Positions 53,357 through 63,497 of a stretch of 64,000 nucleotides of DNA are shown here, in pieces. The translations under genes and the position numbers were made by a program. The DNA comes from Allosaccharopolyspora coralli (GTDB taxonomy: Bacteria; Actinomycetota; Actinomycetes; Mycobacteriales; Pseudonocardiaceae). Positions within the stretch are counted from its first letter, which is position 1. Every line of letters begins with the position of its first letter. The stretch lies in the NCBI RefSeq assembly GCF_009664835.1, contig NZ_CP045929.1, positions 3,906,001 to 3,970,000 on the forward strand, read 5' to 3'. The notes under the pieces were generated by a model that did not search any database, was not told the origin of the DNA, and was given only the letters and a program-made list of their open reading frames with translations.

Positions 53357-53829
53357 ACGAGGCGCTTCTCGAACCAGTGCGCGGCGTAGGCGTTGTCGTT
53401 GTAAGCCTGGACCTCCGCGTAGCCGGCGGAGGCGTACAGCGCGCGAGCCTCGTGGAGTTCGGCCGCGGTGTCCAGCCGGATCCGGTCGCAACGGTAGCGC
53501 CGCGCGTGGGCTTCGAGCTCCGCCAGCAACGCCCGGCCTGCTCCGCGACCGCGCAGCGCGGGTGAGATCCACATGCGACGGATCTCGCCCGCCCCGTCGG
53601 AGTCGGTCCGCAGCGCACCGCAGCCGAGCACCGCACCACCGGATCGGACCAACAGAAACACCCCTGCGGGTGGAACGAAGTTGGTCTTGGCCGGTGGAGC
53701 GGCTCGGCTCGTGTCGAAACCGTCCGGAAACCGCTCCTCCAGTTCGGCGACGTAGGACGACAGCGCGCCCTGGGCCTCAAGACTGTCGATCGGTTCGGGC
53801 TCGATGGTGAAGCCTGCCTCGCGTGTCAC
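53353..53829 (-). CDS. GNAT-family N-acetyltransferase
   Basis: The 158-residue protein has the GNAT acetyl-CoA site RRMWISPALRGRGAGRALLA (R-x-x-G-x-G/A type, about residue 95-110) and the C-terminal ARALYASAGYAEVQAYNDN. It transfers an acetyl group to an amine whose identity is unknown. The GTG at 53829 is chosen over an upstream ATG at 53850 because it starts at the fold's beginning, though evidence for either is weak. Its stop codon lies in a half palindrome. Confidence 0.82.
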   Translation of the reverse strand: MTREAGFTIEPEPIDSLEAQGALSSYVAELEERFPDGFDTSRAAPPAKTNFVPPAGVFLLVRSGGAVLGCGALRTDSDGAGEIRRMWISPALRGRGAGRALLAELEAHARRYRCDRIRLDTAAELHEARALYASAGYAEVQAYNDNAYAAHWFEKRLV

Positions 53830-53886
53830 ACCGCCGAGTCTGCCCCTCACTCACGCAAGCGTGTCGACCCCGGTCCCGCTCAGCGC

Positions 53887-53942
53887 GTGACAGTAAGGGA
53901 ACTTTCCTGTCACTGGTGACAGGAAAGTTCCCTTACTGTCAC
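53887..53942. repeat. 56-bp palindrome family, perfect consensus copy
   Basis: Both 27-bp arms are exact complements (GTGACAGTAAGGGAAC ... GTTCCCTTACTGTCAC) around TG. I take this copy as the family reference. It lies between the divergent GNAT gene and the ABC exporter gene, 36 bases before the latter's start. Confidence 0.95.
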
Positions 53943-53978
53943 GCCCCCGGCGCCGGTGGGTGTGCCTAACCTGGGGGC

Positions 53979-56900
53979 GTGAGTGACTCCTTCGGATCCG
54001 ACTCGAGTTCCGGCGGGTGGGTCCGTCGGATCTGGGCGGCCTGCTGGCGGCACCCGGCCGCGGTGCTGCTCTCGCTCGGCGCGTCGATGACCGCGGTCGG
54101 CACCGAGGCGGTGGTGCCGCTGCTGACGAAGTTCGCCGTCGATGACGCGGTGGCGCAGAGCACAGCCCGGCTCGGCTGGGTGGTGACCGCACTGGTCGCG
54201 GTCGGCGTCTTCCGGTTCGCAGCCGCGTTCGTCCGGCGCTACTGGGGCGGGCGGCTCGCGGTCGACGTGCAGCACGACCTCCGGCGTGCCGTGTTCGCCT
54301 CCGTGCAACGCCTCGACGGCGGCAAGCAGGACGCGCTGCGCACCGGGCAGGTCGTGTCTCGTTCGATCAGCGACCTGCAGCTGGTCACGTCGCTGCTGAT
54401 GATGTTCCCGCTGGCGTCGGGGATGGTCGTGCTGGCGGTCGTCGCGTTCGTCGCGATGCTCTGGCTCTCCCCGCTGATGACGGTCATCGCACTGGTCGTC
54501 GGCCCGCTGATGGCGTTCGTGTCGGCCCGGAGCAAGCGCACGCTGTATCCGGCGACGTGGTCGGCTCAACAACGCGCCGCCGACATCGCCCAGCAGGTCG
54601 AGGAGACCGTCACCGGAGTACGGGTCGTCAAGGGATTCGGGCAGGAAGGACGCGAAGTCTCCCGGCTACGAGATCGGGCTCGCACGCTCTACGCGGAACG
54701 GCTGCGAACGGCCCGGTTGGCGTCGATGCCGACGGCACTGATGTCGGCGCTACCCGCCGCCGGCCAGGTCGCGGTGCTGGCGCTCGGCGGTCTGCTCGTG
54801 ATGCGCGGGCAGATCAGCGTGGGAACCTTCGTGGCGTTCGCCGGCTACATGGCGATGCTCGTCGCTCCGGCCCGGATGCTGTCCGGGCTGATCATCCAGG
54901 CCCAGCTCGCTCGCGCCGCGACGGAGCGCATTCTCGGCCTCATCGACTCGCAGCCCGAGGTCCGCGAAGCGCCGGACGCGGTGCCGTTGCCCAGCGGACC
55001 GCTGCGCGTCGAGTTGGACGGGGTGACATTCGGCTACACACGGGACCAACCGGTGTTGCGCGACGCCTCTTTTCAGGTGGAGCCTGGCGAGACCGTCGCG
55101 TTGGTCGGCTCGGCGGGCTCGGGCAAGTCCACGGTGTCGCTGCTGCTTCCCCGCTTCTACGACGTGCACGCGGGTTCGGTGCGGCTCCGGGCCGGCGAGG
55201 ACGCGCTCGACGTGCGCTCCGTTCGGATGGATTCGCTGCGCACGGCGGTCGGTGTCGTGTTCGAGGAAGCGTTCCTGTTCTCGGACACCATCGGGGCCAA
55301 CATCGCCTACGGCAGACCGGGCGCCTCCGATGCCGAGGTCCGTGCCGCAGCCGACGCGGCCGAAGCGCACGAGTTCATCACCGCGCTACCCGAGGGCTAC
55401 GACACGGTCGTCGGCGAGCGCGGCCTCACCCTCTCCGGCGGACAGCGTCAACGGGTCGCGCTGGCGCGGGCGCTGCTGTCCGATCCGCGCGTGCTGGTGC
55501 TCGACGACGCGACCTCGGCGGTGGACCCGACGACCGAAGCCGCCATCCACGGCACCCTGCGGCAGGTCACGGCGGAGCGGACGACGTTGCTCATCGCGCA
55601 TCGGCGTTCGACGTTGAACCTGGCGGACCGGATCGCCGTGCTCGACGAGGGGAGCGTCGTCGACGTCGGCACCCGGGAGCAGCTCGAAGCACGGTGCCCG
55701 CTGTTCCGGTCGCTGCTGGCGGGGCCCGGTGAGGAGATCGAGCGGATCCGGGACGACGCCCCCCAGCAGGACGAGTGGGACGCACAGCTGTGGCCGGAGG
55801 TGCCGAAGCCGGACGAGCTCGCCGCGCACACCCGGACGACCGACGCGGGGACCGGCCACTCCACTGTCGATTCGATGGCTCCGACACCGGAACTGCTGGC
55901 AGGGCTGCGTACCCTGCCTCCTGCTCGCGACCACCCGCACCTGCCTCGGAGTCTGGATCCGACCGCGCCGGACCCCCAGTTCCGACTGGCCCGGTTGGTG
56001 CGACCGATCCGGTGGGGCCTCGCACTGACGATCCTGCTGGTGGCCGCGGACGCGGCGACCTCGGTGGCGCTGCCGTCCCTGATCCGTGAGGGCCTCGACC
56101 GGGGGGTTTCCGTCGGGAACACGGCGACCCTCGGTGTGGTCAGCGTGATCGCGGCCGTCGTCGTGCTGGTGGGGTGGCTGGCCGTGCGGGCACAGACGAT
56201 CGTGGCGGCACGCACCGGCGAGAGCCTGCTCTACCTGCTGCGTCTGCGCAGCTACGCCCATCTGCAGCGGCTCGGGCTCGACTACTTCGAACGCGAGCTC
56301 GGCGGCCGGATCATGACCAGGATGACCACCGACGTCGACGCACTGTCGGCATTCCTGCAAACCGGGATGGCACAGGCGGTCGTGAGTATCCTGACGATCT
56401 TCGGGATCACCTCGGCGCTGCTGATCACCGACCCGTCGCTGGCGGTGGTGGCATTCACGGTACTGCCGCCGCTGGTGCTCGCGACCGTGGTGTTCCGCCG
56501 GCTGTCGAGCACCGCGTACGCGGAGGCGCGGGAGAAGGTCAGCACGGTCAACGCCGACATGCAGGAGAACGTCTCCGGGCTCCGCGTCGCCCAGGCGCAC
56601 CGCCGCGAGGAGCACTCGGCGTCGATGTTCGCCGAACGCAGTAACGACTATCGTCGGTCCCGGCTGCGGGCGCAGCGCTACGTGGCGACCTACTTCCCGT
56701 TCGTGGCCTTGCTCTCCGAGTTGGCCCAGGCGGCGGTGCTCGGTGTCGGCGCGGCGCGCGTGGCCTCGGGGACGCTCACGGCCGGTGTGCTCGTGGCGTT
56801 CCTGCTCTACCTGGGGCTGTTGTTCGGCCCTGTCCAACAGCTCGGATCGGTGTTCGACAGCTACCAGCAGGCGCGGGTGGGTATGCGTCGGATCGGGGAT

Positions 56901-57737
56901 CTGCTCCGCACCCCCACGTCGGTTCCCGAACCGCAGCGGCCGGTGGCGGTGCCGTCCCGGCTGCGGGGAGACGTGGAGTTGCGGTCGGTGTCGTTCACCT
57001 ACGGCGGCCCGGAATACGCGGTGCGGGACATCACGTTGCACGCGTCGCCGGGAGAAACGGTGGCTCTGGTCGGGCCGACGGGCGCAGGGAAGTCGACGTT
57101 GGTGAAGTTGCTCGCGCGCTTCTACGACACCACCGAGGGTTCGGTGCTCGTCGACGGGGTCGACGTGCGTGCCTACGACCTGGCCGCGTTCCACCGGCGG
57201 ATCGCCGTGGTCCCGCAAGAGGGACACCTCTTCGCGGGAGACGTGGCGACCAACATCGCCTACGCGGTGCCGGGTGCGAGCCCGGACGACATCGAGGCGG
57301 CCGCCCGCAAGGTGGGTGCGCTGGCCGCGATCGCCGCGTTGCCCGACGGCTTCCGCACCGAGGTCGGCGAGCGGGGCAAGAACCTCTCGGCGGGTCAGCG
57401 TCAGCTGGTCGCACTCGCCAGGGCGGAGCTGGTCGATCCCGACCTGCTGTTGCTCGACGAGGCGACGGCCGCGTTGGATCCGGCGACGGAGGCGATGGTG
57501 GTCGACGCGAGCGCCCGGGTCGCCTCGTCGCGGACGACCTTCGTGGTGGCACACCGGCTGGCGACGGTGGCGCGGGCGGACCGCATCGTCGTCGTCGACG
57601 GCGGGCGGATCGCAGAGCAGGGTTCGCACGACGAGTTGCTCACTACCGGTGGCCACTACGCACGACTGTGGGAGGCGGGGGACTTCTCGGCGCCCGAGAC
57701 GGGCCGGGAACACGCCGACACCGGTACTCCCGGCTGA
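53979..57737 (+). CDS. Double-length ABC exporter (Rv0194-like, multidrug type)
   Basis: The 1252-residue protein fuses two half-exporters in the order TMD-NBD-TMD-NBD. The first NBD has GSAGSGKST (about 377), LSGGQRQR (about 485) and Walker B VLVLDDATS, where the catalytic Glu is replaced by Asp. The second has GPTGAGKST (about 1032), LSAGQRQ (about 1137) and the canonical LLLLDEATA (about 1156). One ATP site is therefore degenerate, as in asymmetric exporters such as TM287/288 and mycobacterial Rv0194. It probably exports drugs or lipids. The GTG at 53979 is used. Confidence 0.88.
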   Translation: MSDSFGSDSSSGGWVRRIWAACWRHPAAVLLSLGASMTAVGTEAVVPLLTKFAVDDAVAQSTARLGWVVTALVAVGVFRFAAAFVRRYWGGRLAVDVQHDLRRAVFASVQRLDGGKQDALRTGQVVSRSISDLQLVTSLLMMFPLASGMVVLAVVAFVAMLWLSPLMTVIALVVGPLMAFVSARSKRTLYPATWSAQQRAADIAQQVEETVTGVRVVKGFGQEGREVSRLRDRARTLYAERLRTARLASMPTALMSALPAAGQVAVLALGGLLVMRGQISVGTFVAFAGYMAMLVAPARMLSGLIIQAQLARAATERILGLIDSQPEVREAPDAVPLPSGPLRVELDGVTFGYTRDQPVLRDASFQVEPGETVALVGSAGSGKSTVSLLLPRFYDVHAGSVRLRAGEDALDVRSVRMDSLRTAVGVVFEEAFLFSDTIGANIAYGRPGASDAEVRAAADAAEAHEFITALPEGYDTVVGERGLTLSGGQRQRVALARALLSDPRVLVLDDATSAVDPTTEAAIHGTLRQVTAERTTLLIAHRRSTLNLADRIAVLDEGSVVDVGTREQLEARCPLFRSLLAGPGEEIERIRDDAPQQDEWDAQLWPEVPKPDELAAHTRTTDAGTGHSTVDSMAPTPELLAGLRTLPPARDHPHLPRSLDPTAPDPQFRLARLVRPIRWGLALTILLVAADAATSVALPSLIREGLDRGVSVGNTATLGVVSVIAAVVVLVGWLAVRAQTIVAARTGESLLYLLRLRSYAHLQRLGLDYFERELGGRIMTRMTTDVDALSAFLQTGMAQAVVSILTIFGITSALLITDPSLAVVAFTVLPPLVLATVVFRRLSSTAYAEAREKVSTVNADMQENVSGLRVAQAHRREEHSASMFAERSNDYRRSRLRAQRYVATYFPFVALLSELAQAAVLGVGAARVASGTLTAGVLVAFLLYLGLLFGPVQQLGSVFDSYQQARVGMRRIGDLLRTPTSVPEPQRPVAVPSRLRGDVELRSVSFTYGGPEYAVRDITLHASPGETVALVGPTGAGKSTLVKLLARFYDTTEGSVLVDGVDVRAYDLAAFHRRIAVVPQEGHLFAGDVATNIAYAVPGASPDDIEAAARKVGALAAIAALPDGFRTEVGERGKNLSAGQRQLVALARAELVDPDLLLLDEATAALDPATEAMVVDASARVASSRTTFVVAHRLATVARADRIVVVDGGRIAEQGSHDELLTTGGHYARLWEAGDFSAPETGREHADTGTPG

Positions 57738-58122
57738 GTGGTCGCGGACTGATCCGCATCCGGTTTCCGCGACGGCAGACCCACCCGCACACCCTCCACG
57801 TCCCGCGGTGTGACCGATCGTGTCCCACTCGGCGGGAGCCGCGTCCGGCTCCGAAACACCGGGTGCGGAGCGGACGACATGACAGACGGAACAGTACGGA
57901 CGCACTCCGCCTGGGCGGCGGCGCATAGTACTCGATCGACGCCCCGTTCGCGTGACCCGACCGGGGAGAAAATCGGGGATCCGAGTGATCCTGATCGATT
58001 CTGTGACCGGTTTTCCACCCACGCCGGTCCTCCTGTGTGCCACCGGCCCGACAAGGACCGCTAGCCTGGTACGTGAGTGTGTCTGTAAATCACGAGCAGA
58101 TGGATTGAGGCGAACGCCAGCC
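57738..58122. other. 385-base region upstream of kgd
   Basis: No gene is visible. It contains the end of the ABC exporter transcript and the promoter/leader of kgd. Short frames here lack a ribosome site and family resemblance. Confidence 0.5.
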
Positions 58123-61100
58123 GTGTCCAGCAGCAGCCCTGCTTCACAGTTCGGCCCCAATGAGTGGTTGATCGAGGAGATGTACGAGCAGTTCCTCCAC
58201 GATCCCTCCTCGGTAGACCCGGCGTGGCACGAGTTCTTCGCCGACTACAAGCCGACTGAGGCCGCCACCGACAACACCGTTGCCGCGACGTCGCGCGCAG
58301 CCACGTCCGACGCGAGTGGTTCCGGCGGTGCCGCCACCGCGACCACCACCGGCGGGGACGGCAACGGGCAGGTTTCCCGGCAGGCCGCGACCTCCGCGAA
58401 CAACCCAGCCCCGAACACCGCCCCTGCGAAGGACGCCACTGCGCGGCAGGACGGCGCGTCGCAGAAGAAGGACGGGACGGCGCAGAAGTCCGGTGCGTCC
58501 CAGCCCGCCGAGGCTCCCGCGAAGCAGCAGTCCCAGCAGTCGGCCAAGCCGTCCCCACAGCAGGCCGCCAAGGCCGCGCCGGTCAAGAACGGCACGGACG
58601 GAGGGGACACCAAGTCGCTGCGCGGCGCCGCCGCGGCGATCGCGAAGAACATGGAACAGTCGCTGACCGTTCCCACCGCCACCTCGGTGCGCGCGGTCCC
58701 GGCGAAGCTGCTGTTCGACAACCGCATCGTCATCAACAATCACCTGAAGCGGAACAAGGGCGGCAAGGTCTCGTTCACGCACCTCATCGGCTACGCGCTG
58801 GTGCGGGCGATGCGGGACTTCCCGAACATGAACCGCCACTACGGTGAAGACGCCAAGGGCAAGCCTGCCGCGATCACGCCCGAGCACATCAACATGGGCC
58901 TGGCGATCGACATGCCCGGCAAGGACGGTGACCGCAACCTCGTCGTGGCCTCCATCAAGGGCTGCGAGGAGATGACCTTCCAGCAGTACTGGCAGGCCTA
59001 CGAGGACATCATCCGCAAGGCCCGCAACAACGCGCTCACCGCGGACGACTTCGCGGGCACCACGTTCTCGCTGACCAACCCCGGCCCGTCGGGCACCAAC
59101 CACTCGGTGCCACGGCTGACCAAGGGGCAGAGCGCGATCATCGGCGTGGGTGCGATGGACTACCCCGCCGAGTTCCAGGGCGCCAGCGAGCAGACACTCA
59201 TCGACATGGGCATCAGCAAGATCGTCACGCTGACGTCCACCTACGACCACCGGGTCATCCAGGGCGCCGAGTCCGGCGACTTCCTGCGCAAGGTGCACCA
59301 GCTGCTGCTCGGCGAGGACGGGTTCTTCGACGAGGTCTTCACCTCGCTGCGAATCCCGTACGAGCCGGTGCGCTGGACCCAGGACATCCCGGAAGGCGCG
59401 GTCGACAAGACCGCCCGGGTGCTGGAACTCATCGACGCCTACCGCACCCGCGGCCACCTGATGGCCGACATCGACCCGCTGAACTACCGGCAGCGCAGGC
59501 ACGAGGACCTCGATGTCCTCTCGCACAGCCTCACCCTGTGGGACCTGGACCGGACGTTCCCGGTCGGCGGTTTCGCGGGCAAGGAGCGCATGAAGCTGCG
59601 CGACGTGCTCGGGGTGCTGCGGGACTCCTACTGCCGCACGGTCGGCGTGGAGTACATGCACATCCTGGAGCCCGACGAGCGCGAGTGGCTGCAGAAGCGG
59701 GTGGAGAAGCCGCACGTCAAGCCCGATCCGACGGAACAGAAGTACATCCTGTCGAAGCTCAACGCCGCGGAGGCGTTCGAGACGTTCCTGCAGACCAAGT
59801 ACGTCGGCCAGAAGCGGTTCTCGTTGGAGGGTGCCGAGACCGTGGTGCCGCTGCTCGACGCGGTGCTGGACTCCTCGGCGGCTTCGGAACTCGACGAGGT
59901 CGTCATCGGCATGCCGCACCGTGGCCGCCTCAACGTCCTCGCCAACATCGTCGGCAAGCCGATCTCGCAGATCTTCCGCGAGTTCGAGGGCAACCTCGAC
60001 CCGGGCCAGGCGCACGGTTCCGGTGACGTCAAATACCACCTCGGCGCCGAGGGCAAGTACTTCCGGATGTTCGGCGACGGCGAGACGACGGTCTCGTTGA
60101 CGTCGAACCCGTCGCACCTGGAGGCGGTGAACCCGGTTCTGGAGGGCATCGTCCGCGCCAAGCAGGACGTCCTCGACAAGGGTCAGGAAGGCTTCACCGT
60201 GCTGCCGGTGTTGCTGCACGGCGACGCCGCGTTCGCCGGTCAGGGTGTGGTCGCGGAGACGCTGAACCTGTCGATGCTGCGGGGCTACCGCACCGGCGGC
60301 ACCGTGCACGTGGTGGTCAACAACCAGGTCGGCTACACGACCGCCCCCGAGCACTCGCGCTCCAGCAAGTACTCGACGGACGTCGCCAAGGTCATCGGCG
60401 CCCCGGTGTTCCACGTCAACGGCGACGACCCCGAGGCGTGCGTGTGGGTCGCCCAGCTCGCCGTCGACTACCGGCAGGCGTTCGGCAAGGACGTCGTCAT
60501 CGACATGGTCTGCTACCGCCGTCGCGGCCACAACGAGGGCGACGACCCGTCGATGACGCAGCCGGCGATGTACGACGCGATCGACAAGATGCGCAGCGTG
60601 CGCAAGACCTACACCGAGTCGCTCATCGGTCGCGGTGACATCACCGTCGAGGAAGCCGAGAAGGCGCTCAAGGACTACGCCAACCAGCTCGAGCACGTGT
60701 TCAACGAGGTTCGCGAGTTGGAGAAGCACCCGCCGGAGGTGAGCCCGTCGGTGGAGTCCGAGCAGACGCTGCCCGCGAAGCTGAACACCTCGTTGAGCCC
60801 GGAGGCCTTCCAGCGCATCGCGGACGCGCAGGTGAACTGGCCGGAGGGCTTCACGCCGCACTCGCGGGTCAAGCCGGTGCTGGACCGCCGCGCGAAGATG
60901 GCCACCGACGGCGGTGTCGACTGGGCGTTCGGCGAGCTGCTGGCGTTCGGTTCGCTGGCGATGGAAGGCCGTCCGGTGCGGCTCACCGGCCAGGACACCC
61001 GGCGCGGCACGTTCGGCCAACGGCACTCGGTGCTCATCGACCGCAAGACCGGCACCGAGTACACGCCGTTGCAGAACCTCAGCGACGACCAGGCGAAGTT

Positions 61101-61947
61101 CCTCGTCTACGACTCGGCGCTCTCCGAGTTCGCGGCGGTGGGTTTCGAGTACGGCTACTCGGTGGCGAACCCGGACGCGCTGGTGTTGTGGGAGGCGCAG
61201 TTCGGGGACTTCTTCAACGGCGCGCAGCCGATCATCGACGAGTTCATCTCGTCCGGTGAGGCGAAGTGGGGCCAGCGTTCGGACGTGGTGATGCTGCTGC
61301 CGCACGGCCACGAGGGCCAAGGCCCGGACCACTCGTCCGGCCGGATCGAGCGTTGGCTGCAGCTGTGCGCGGAGGGTTCGATGACGGTGGCGATGCCGTC
61401 GACGCCCGCGAACTACTTCCACTTGCTGCGGCGTCACTCGCTCGACGGCATTCACCGCCCGCTGGTGGTGTTCACGCCGAAGTCGATGCTGCGTCTGAAG
61501 GCGGCGACGAGCTCGGTCGCGGACTTCACGGAGGGCAAGTTCACCTCGGTGATCGATGACCCGACCCAGCCGGACCCGGCTTCGGTGACCAAGCTCGTGC
61601 TGTGCACCGGCAAGCTGTATTACGAGCTGGCCGACGAGAAGGAGAAGCGCGGCCTGACCGACACGGCGGTGGTGCGGCTGGAGCAGCTGTACCCGCTGCC
61701 GCACAACAAGCTGCGCAAGCTGCTGGATCGGTACCCGAACGCCACGAACATCCGCTGGGTGCAGGAAGAGCCTGCGAACCAGGGCGCGTGGCCGTTTCTG
61801 GGGCTGGCGCTGCCCGAGGTGGCTCCGGAGCGGTTCACCGGCATCGAGCGGGTGTCGCGCCGTGCGATGGCCGCCCCGGCATCGGGCATGAAGGTCGTAC
61901 ACGACGTCGAGCAGGCCGAGGTCGTCTCCGGCGCGTTCGACGACTGA
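58123..61947 (+). CDS. kgd: Multifunctional 2-oxoglutarate metabolism enzyme (fused E2-like/E1 2-oxoglutarate dehydrogenase)
   Basis: The 1274-residue protein fuses an N-terminal SucA-like segment ([20 protein letters not shown]), an Ala/Gln/Lys/Pro-rich linker (about 45-160), an acyltransferase domain (about 163-400, with [13 protein letters not shown]) and a thiamine-diphosphate E1 domain. The E1 active-site region [13 protein letters not shown] lies near 596. As Kgd/OdhA of mycobacteria and corynebacteria, it acts as 2-oxoglutarate dehydrogenase, decarboxylase or carboligase in the TCA cycle. The GTG at 58123 begins just before the conserved segment. Control through GarA/OdhI is expected, but that gene is not here. 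Confidence 0.95.
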   Translation: MSSSSPASQFGPNEWLIEEMYEQFLHDPSSVDPAWHEFFADYKPTEAATDNTVAATSRAATSDASGSGGAATATTTGGDGNGQVSRQAATSANNPAPNTAPAKDATARQDGASQKKDGTAQKSGASQPAEAPAKQQSQQSAKPSPQQAAKAAPVKNGTDGGDTKSLRGAAAAIAKNMEQSLTVPTATSVRAVPAKLLFDNRIVINNHLKRNKGGKVSFTHLIGYALVRAMRDFPNMNRHYGEDAKGKPAAITPEHINMGLAIDMPGKDGDRNLVVASIKGCEEMTFQQYWQAYEDIIRKARNNALTADDFAGTTFSLTNPGPSGTNHSVPRLTKGQSAIIGVGAMDYPAEFQGASEQTLIDMGISKIVTLTSTYDHRVIQGAESGDFLRKVHQLLLGEDGFFDEVFTSLRIPYEPVRWTQDIPEGAVDKTARVLELIDAYRTRGHLMADIDPLNYRQRRHEDLDVLSHSLTLWDLDRTFPVGGFAGKERMKLRDVLGVLRDSYCRTVGVEYMHILEPDEREWLQKRVEKPHVKPDPTEQKYILSKLNAAEAFETFLQTKYVGQKRFSLEGAETVVPLLDAVLDSSAASELDEVVIGMPHRGRLNVLANIVGKPISQIFREFEGNLDPGQAHGSGDVKYHLGAEGKYFRMFGDGETTVSLTSNPSHLEAVNPVLEGIVRAKQDVLDKGQEGFTVLPVLLHGDAAFAGQGVVAETLNLSMLRGYRTGGTVHVVVNNQVGYTTAPEHSRSSKYSTDVAKVIGAPVFHVNGDDPEACVWVAQLAVDYRQAFGKDVVIDMVCYRRRGHNEGDDPSMTQPAMYDAIDKMRSVRKTYTESLIGRGDITVEEAEKALKDYANQLEHVFNEVRELEKHPPEVSPSVESEQTLPAKLNTSLSPEAFQRIADAQVNWPEGFTPHSRVKPVLDRRAKMATDGGVDWAFGELLAFGSLAMEGRPVRLTGQDTRRGTFGQRHSVLIDRKTGTEYTPLQNLSDDQAKFLVYDSALSEFAAVGFEYGYSVANPDALVLWEAQFGDFFNGAQPIIDEFISSGEAKWGQRSDVVMLLPHGHEGQGPDHSSGRIERWLQLCAEGSMTVAMPSTPANYFHLLRRHSLDGIHRPLVVFTPKSMLRLKAATSSVADFTEGKFTSVIDDPTQPDPASVTKLVLCTGKLYYELADEKEKRGLTDTAVVRLEQLYPLPHNKLRKLLDRYPNATNIRWVQEEPANQGAWPFLGLALPEVAPERFTGIERVSRRAMAAPASGMKVVHDVEQAEVVSGAFDD

Positions 61948-61962
61948 CGCCTACCACAGCAG

Positions 61963-61994
61963 CGGGCCGTCGGTTCTCCGGAACCGGCGGCCCG
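61963..61994 (+). terminator. Stem-loop terminator of kgd
   Basis: CGGGCCG.CGGTTC and GAACCG.CGGCCCG form a 14-bp stem with one mismatch around TCCG, 15 bases after the kgd stop codon. A 56-bp palindrome follows 22 bases later. Confidence 0.7.
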
Positions 61995-62015
61995 CCGTCG
62001 TGCGCGCGGGGGGTG

Positions 62016-62071
62016 GTGACAGTAAGGGAACTTTACTGTCACCGGTGACAGTAAAGTTCCCTTGCTGTCAC
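62016..62071. repeat. 56-bp palindrome family, full copy
   Basis: The inner ends ACTTTACTGTCAC and GTGACAGTAAAGT show the C-to-A change on one arm matched by G-to-T on the other. The outer arms differ at one base (TAAGGG against CCCTTG). It lies between kgd and the DUF6104 gene. Confidence 0.92.
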
Positions 62072-62107
62072 CTCGGCAGCGAGACGCAAGAGTGCGAGGG
62101 AGGACGG

Positions 62108-62290
62108 GTGTACTTCACCGATCGGGGCATCGAGGAGTTGGAGGACCGCCGCGGCGAGGAAGAGGTCACGCTCGCGTGGGTCGCCGACCGGTTGCGCGCG
62201 TTCGTCGACCGCCACCCCGAGTTCGAGAACGCGACCGAACGGCTCGCCACATTCTTGGCGCGCGACGACGAGGACGATCCCGACGAGTGA
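62108..62290 (+). CDS. DUF6104 family small protein
   Basis: A 60-residue acidic protein, MYFTDRGIEELEDRRGEEEV, then TLAWVADRLRAFVDRHPEFE and an Asp/Glu-rich end. It matches the short DUF6104 proteins found next to kgd in actinobacteria, function unknown. The start is GTG at 62108, and a GGGAGGACGG sequence just upstream could serve as ribosome site. It is flanked on both sides by 56-bp palindromes. Confidence 0.8.
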   Translation: MYFTDRGIEELEDRRGEEEVTLAWVADRLRAFVDRHPEFENATERLATFLARDDEDDPDE

Positions 62291-62294
62291 CGCG

Positions 62295-62350
62295 CTGACA
62301 GTAAGGGAACTTTCCGCGCACTGGTGACTGGAATGTTCCCTTACTGCCAC
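62295..62350. repeat. 56-bp palindrome family, full copy
   Basis: CTGACAGTAAGGGAACTTTC with a GCGCAC centre, then GTGACTGGAATGTTCCC and TTACTGCCAC. Three or four positions differ between the arms. It starts 5 bases after the DUF6104 stop codon. The GCGCAC centre is shared with the copy at 29374. Confidence 0.85.
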
Positions 62351-62465
62351 GCGCTGTGCAGTGGTGCTTACCAGGCAGTGCAGAAAGTTGCGATGGACCC
62401 TGTACAGCGGGCCGGGACAGAATCCTTCGGAACCGTTCGACTGGGAACGGGCCGAGGAGGTAGCC

Positions 62466-63497
62466 GTGCGAGCACTGGTGAAGACGTCGCCCGCCCCGGG
62501 CTTGGAGCTGACCGAGGTGCCGGACCCGACGCCGGGACCGACGGACGTGATCATCCGGGTCCATCGGACAGGCATCTGCGGGACGGACCTGCACATCGAA
62601 GCGTGGGACGACTGGGCGGCGAAGACCGTGCCTGCTCCCCTCGTGATCGGTCACGAGTTCGCGGGCGAGGTCGTCGAGGTCGGGTCCGCGGTCACCCAGG
62701 TGTGTGTCGGCGACCAGGTCAGCGGCGAAGGGCACCTGGTGTGCGGGCGCTGCCGGAACTGCCGCGCAGGCCGCCGCCACCTCTGCGCGAACACGCGCGG
62801 GCTCGGCGTGCACCGGCACGGGGCGTTCGCCGACTACGCGGTGCTGCCCGAGTCGAACTGCTGGGTGCACCAGCAGGACCTCGACCCGGACGTTGCGGCG
62901 ATCTTCGACCCGTTCGGCAACGCGGTGCACACGGCGTTGAGTTTCCCGGTGGTCGGCGAGGACGTGTTGATCACGGGCGCCGGGCCGATCGGGCTGATGG
63001 CGGTGGCCGTGGCGCGGCACGCGGGAGCCCGCAACGTCGTCATCACCGACGTCAGCGATCACCGGTTGGAGCTGGGGAGCAAGGTCGGCGCGACGCGGGC
63101 GCTCAACGTCGCGGAGTCGTCCGTCGAGGAAGCCCAGCGCCAGCTCGGGATGACCGAGGGCTTCGACGTGGGCATGGAGATGTGCGGCCAACCGGCGGCG
63201 CTGCGCGAGATGATCGGCAACATGTCCCACGGCGGCCGGATCGCGATGCTCGGCCTGCCCTCCGAGGGATTCGCCGTCGACTGGGGCCAGGTCGTGCTGA
63301 AGATGCTCACCGTGAAGGGCATCTACGGTCGGGAGATGTTCGAGACCTGGTACTCGATGTCGGTGTTGCTGGAAGCGGGCCTGGACCTCACCCCGGTCAT
63401 CACCCATCGGTTCCCGTGCACGCAGTACGAAGAGGCGTTCGAGACCGCACGGCTGGGGCGTTGCGGAAAGATCATCCTGGATTGGACGGTGCGGTAG
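62466..63497 (+). CDS. tdh: L-threonine 3-dehydrogenase
   Basis: The 343-residue zinc-dependent alcohol dehydrogenase-family enzyme shows the catalytic zinc ligands [16 protein letters not shown] (Cys) and GHEFAGEV (His-Glu), four structural zinc cysteines ([15 protein letters not shown]) and the NAD site [20 protein letters not shown]. The HIEAWDDWA and [11 protein letters not shown] segments are typical of Tdh. It oxidises threonine to 2-amino-3-ketobutyrate for the Kbl enzyme directly downstream. The GTG at 62466 follows GAGGAGG by 5 bases. Confidence 0.94.
   Translation: MRALVKTSPAPGLELTEVPDPTPGPTDVIIRVHRTGICGTDLHIEAWDDWAAKTVPAPLVIGHEFAGEVVEVGSAVTQVCVGDQVSGEGHLVCGRCRNCRAGRRHLCANTRGLGVHRHGAFADYAVLPESNCWVHQQDLDPDVAAIFDPFGNAVHTALSFPVVGEDVLITGAGPIGLMAVAVARHAGARNVVITDVSDHRLELGSKVGATRALNVAESSVEEAQRQLGMTEGFDVGMEMCGQPAALREMIGNMSHGGRIAMLGLPSEGFAVDWGQVVLKMLTVKGIYGREMFETWYSMSVLLEAGLDLTPVITHRFPCTQYEEAFETARLGRCGKIILDWTVR

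Noticed and set aside
55386-58160. 924-codon minus-strand frame opposite the ABC exporter
   Set aside because: Composition is Arg/His/Gln-rich with no domain. It is explained by the GC skew of the real gene on the plus strand.
58144-61902. 1252-codon minus-strand frame opposite kgd
   Set aside because: Low-complexity Arg/Leu/Val/His product mirroring kgd codons. It is an antisense shadow, not a gene.
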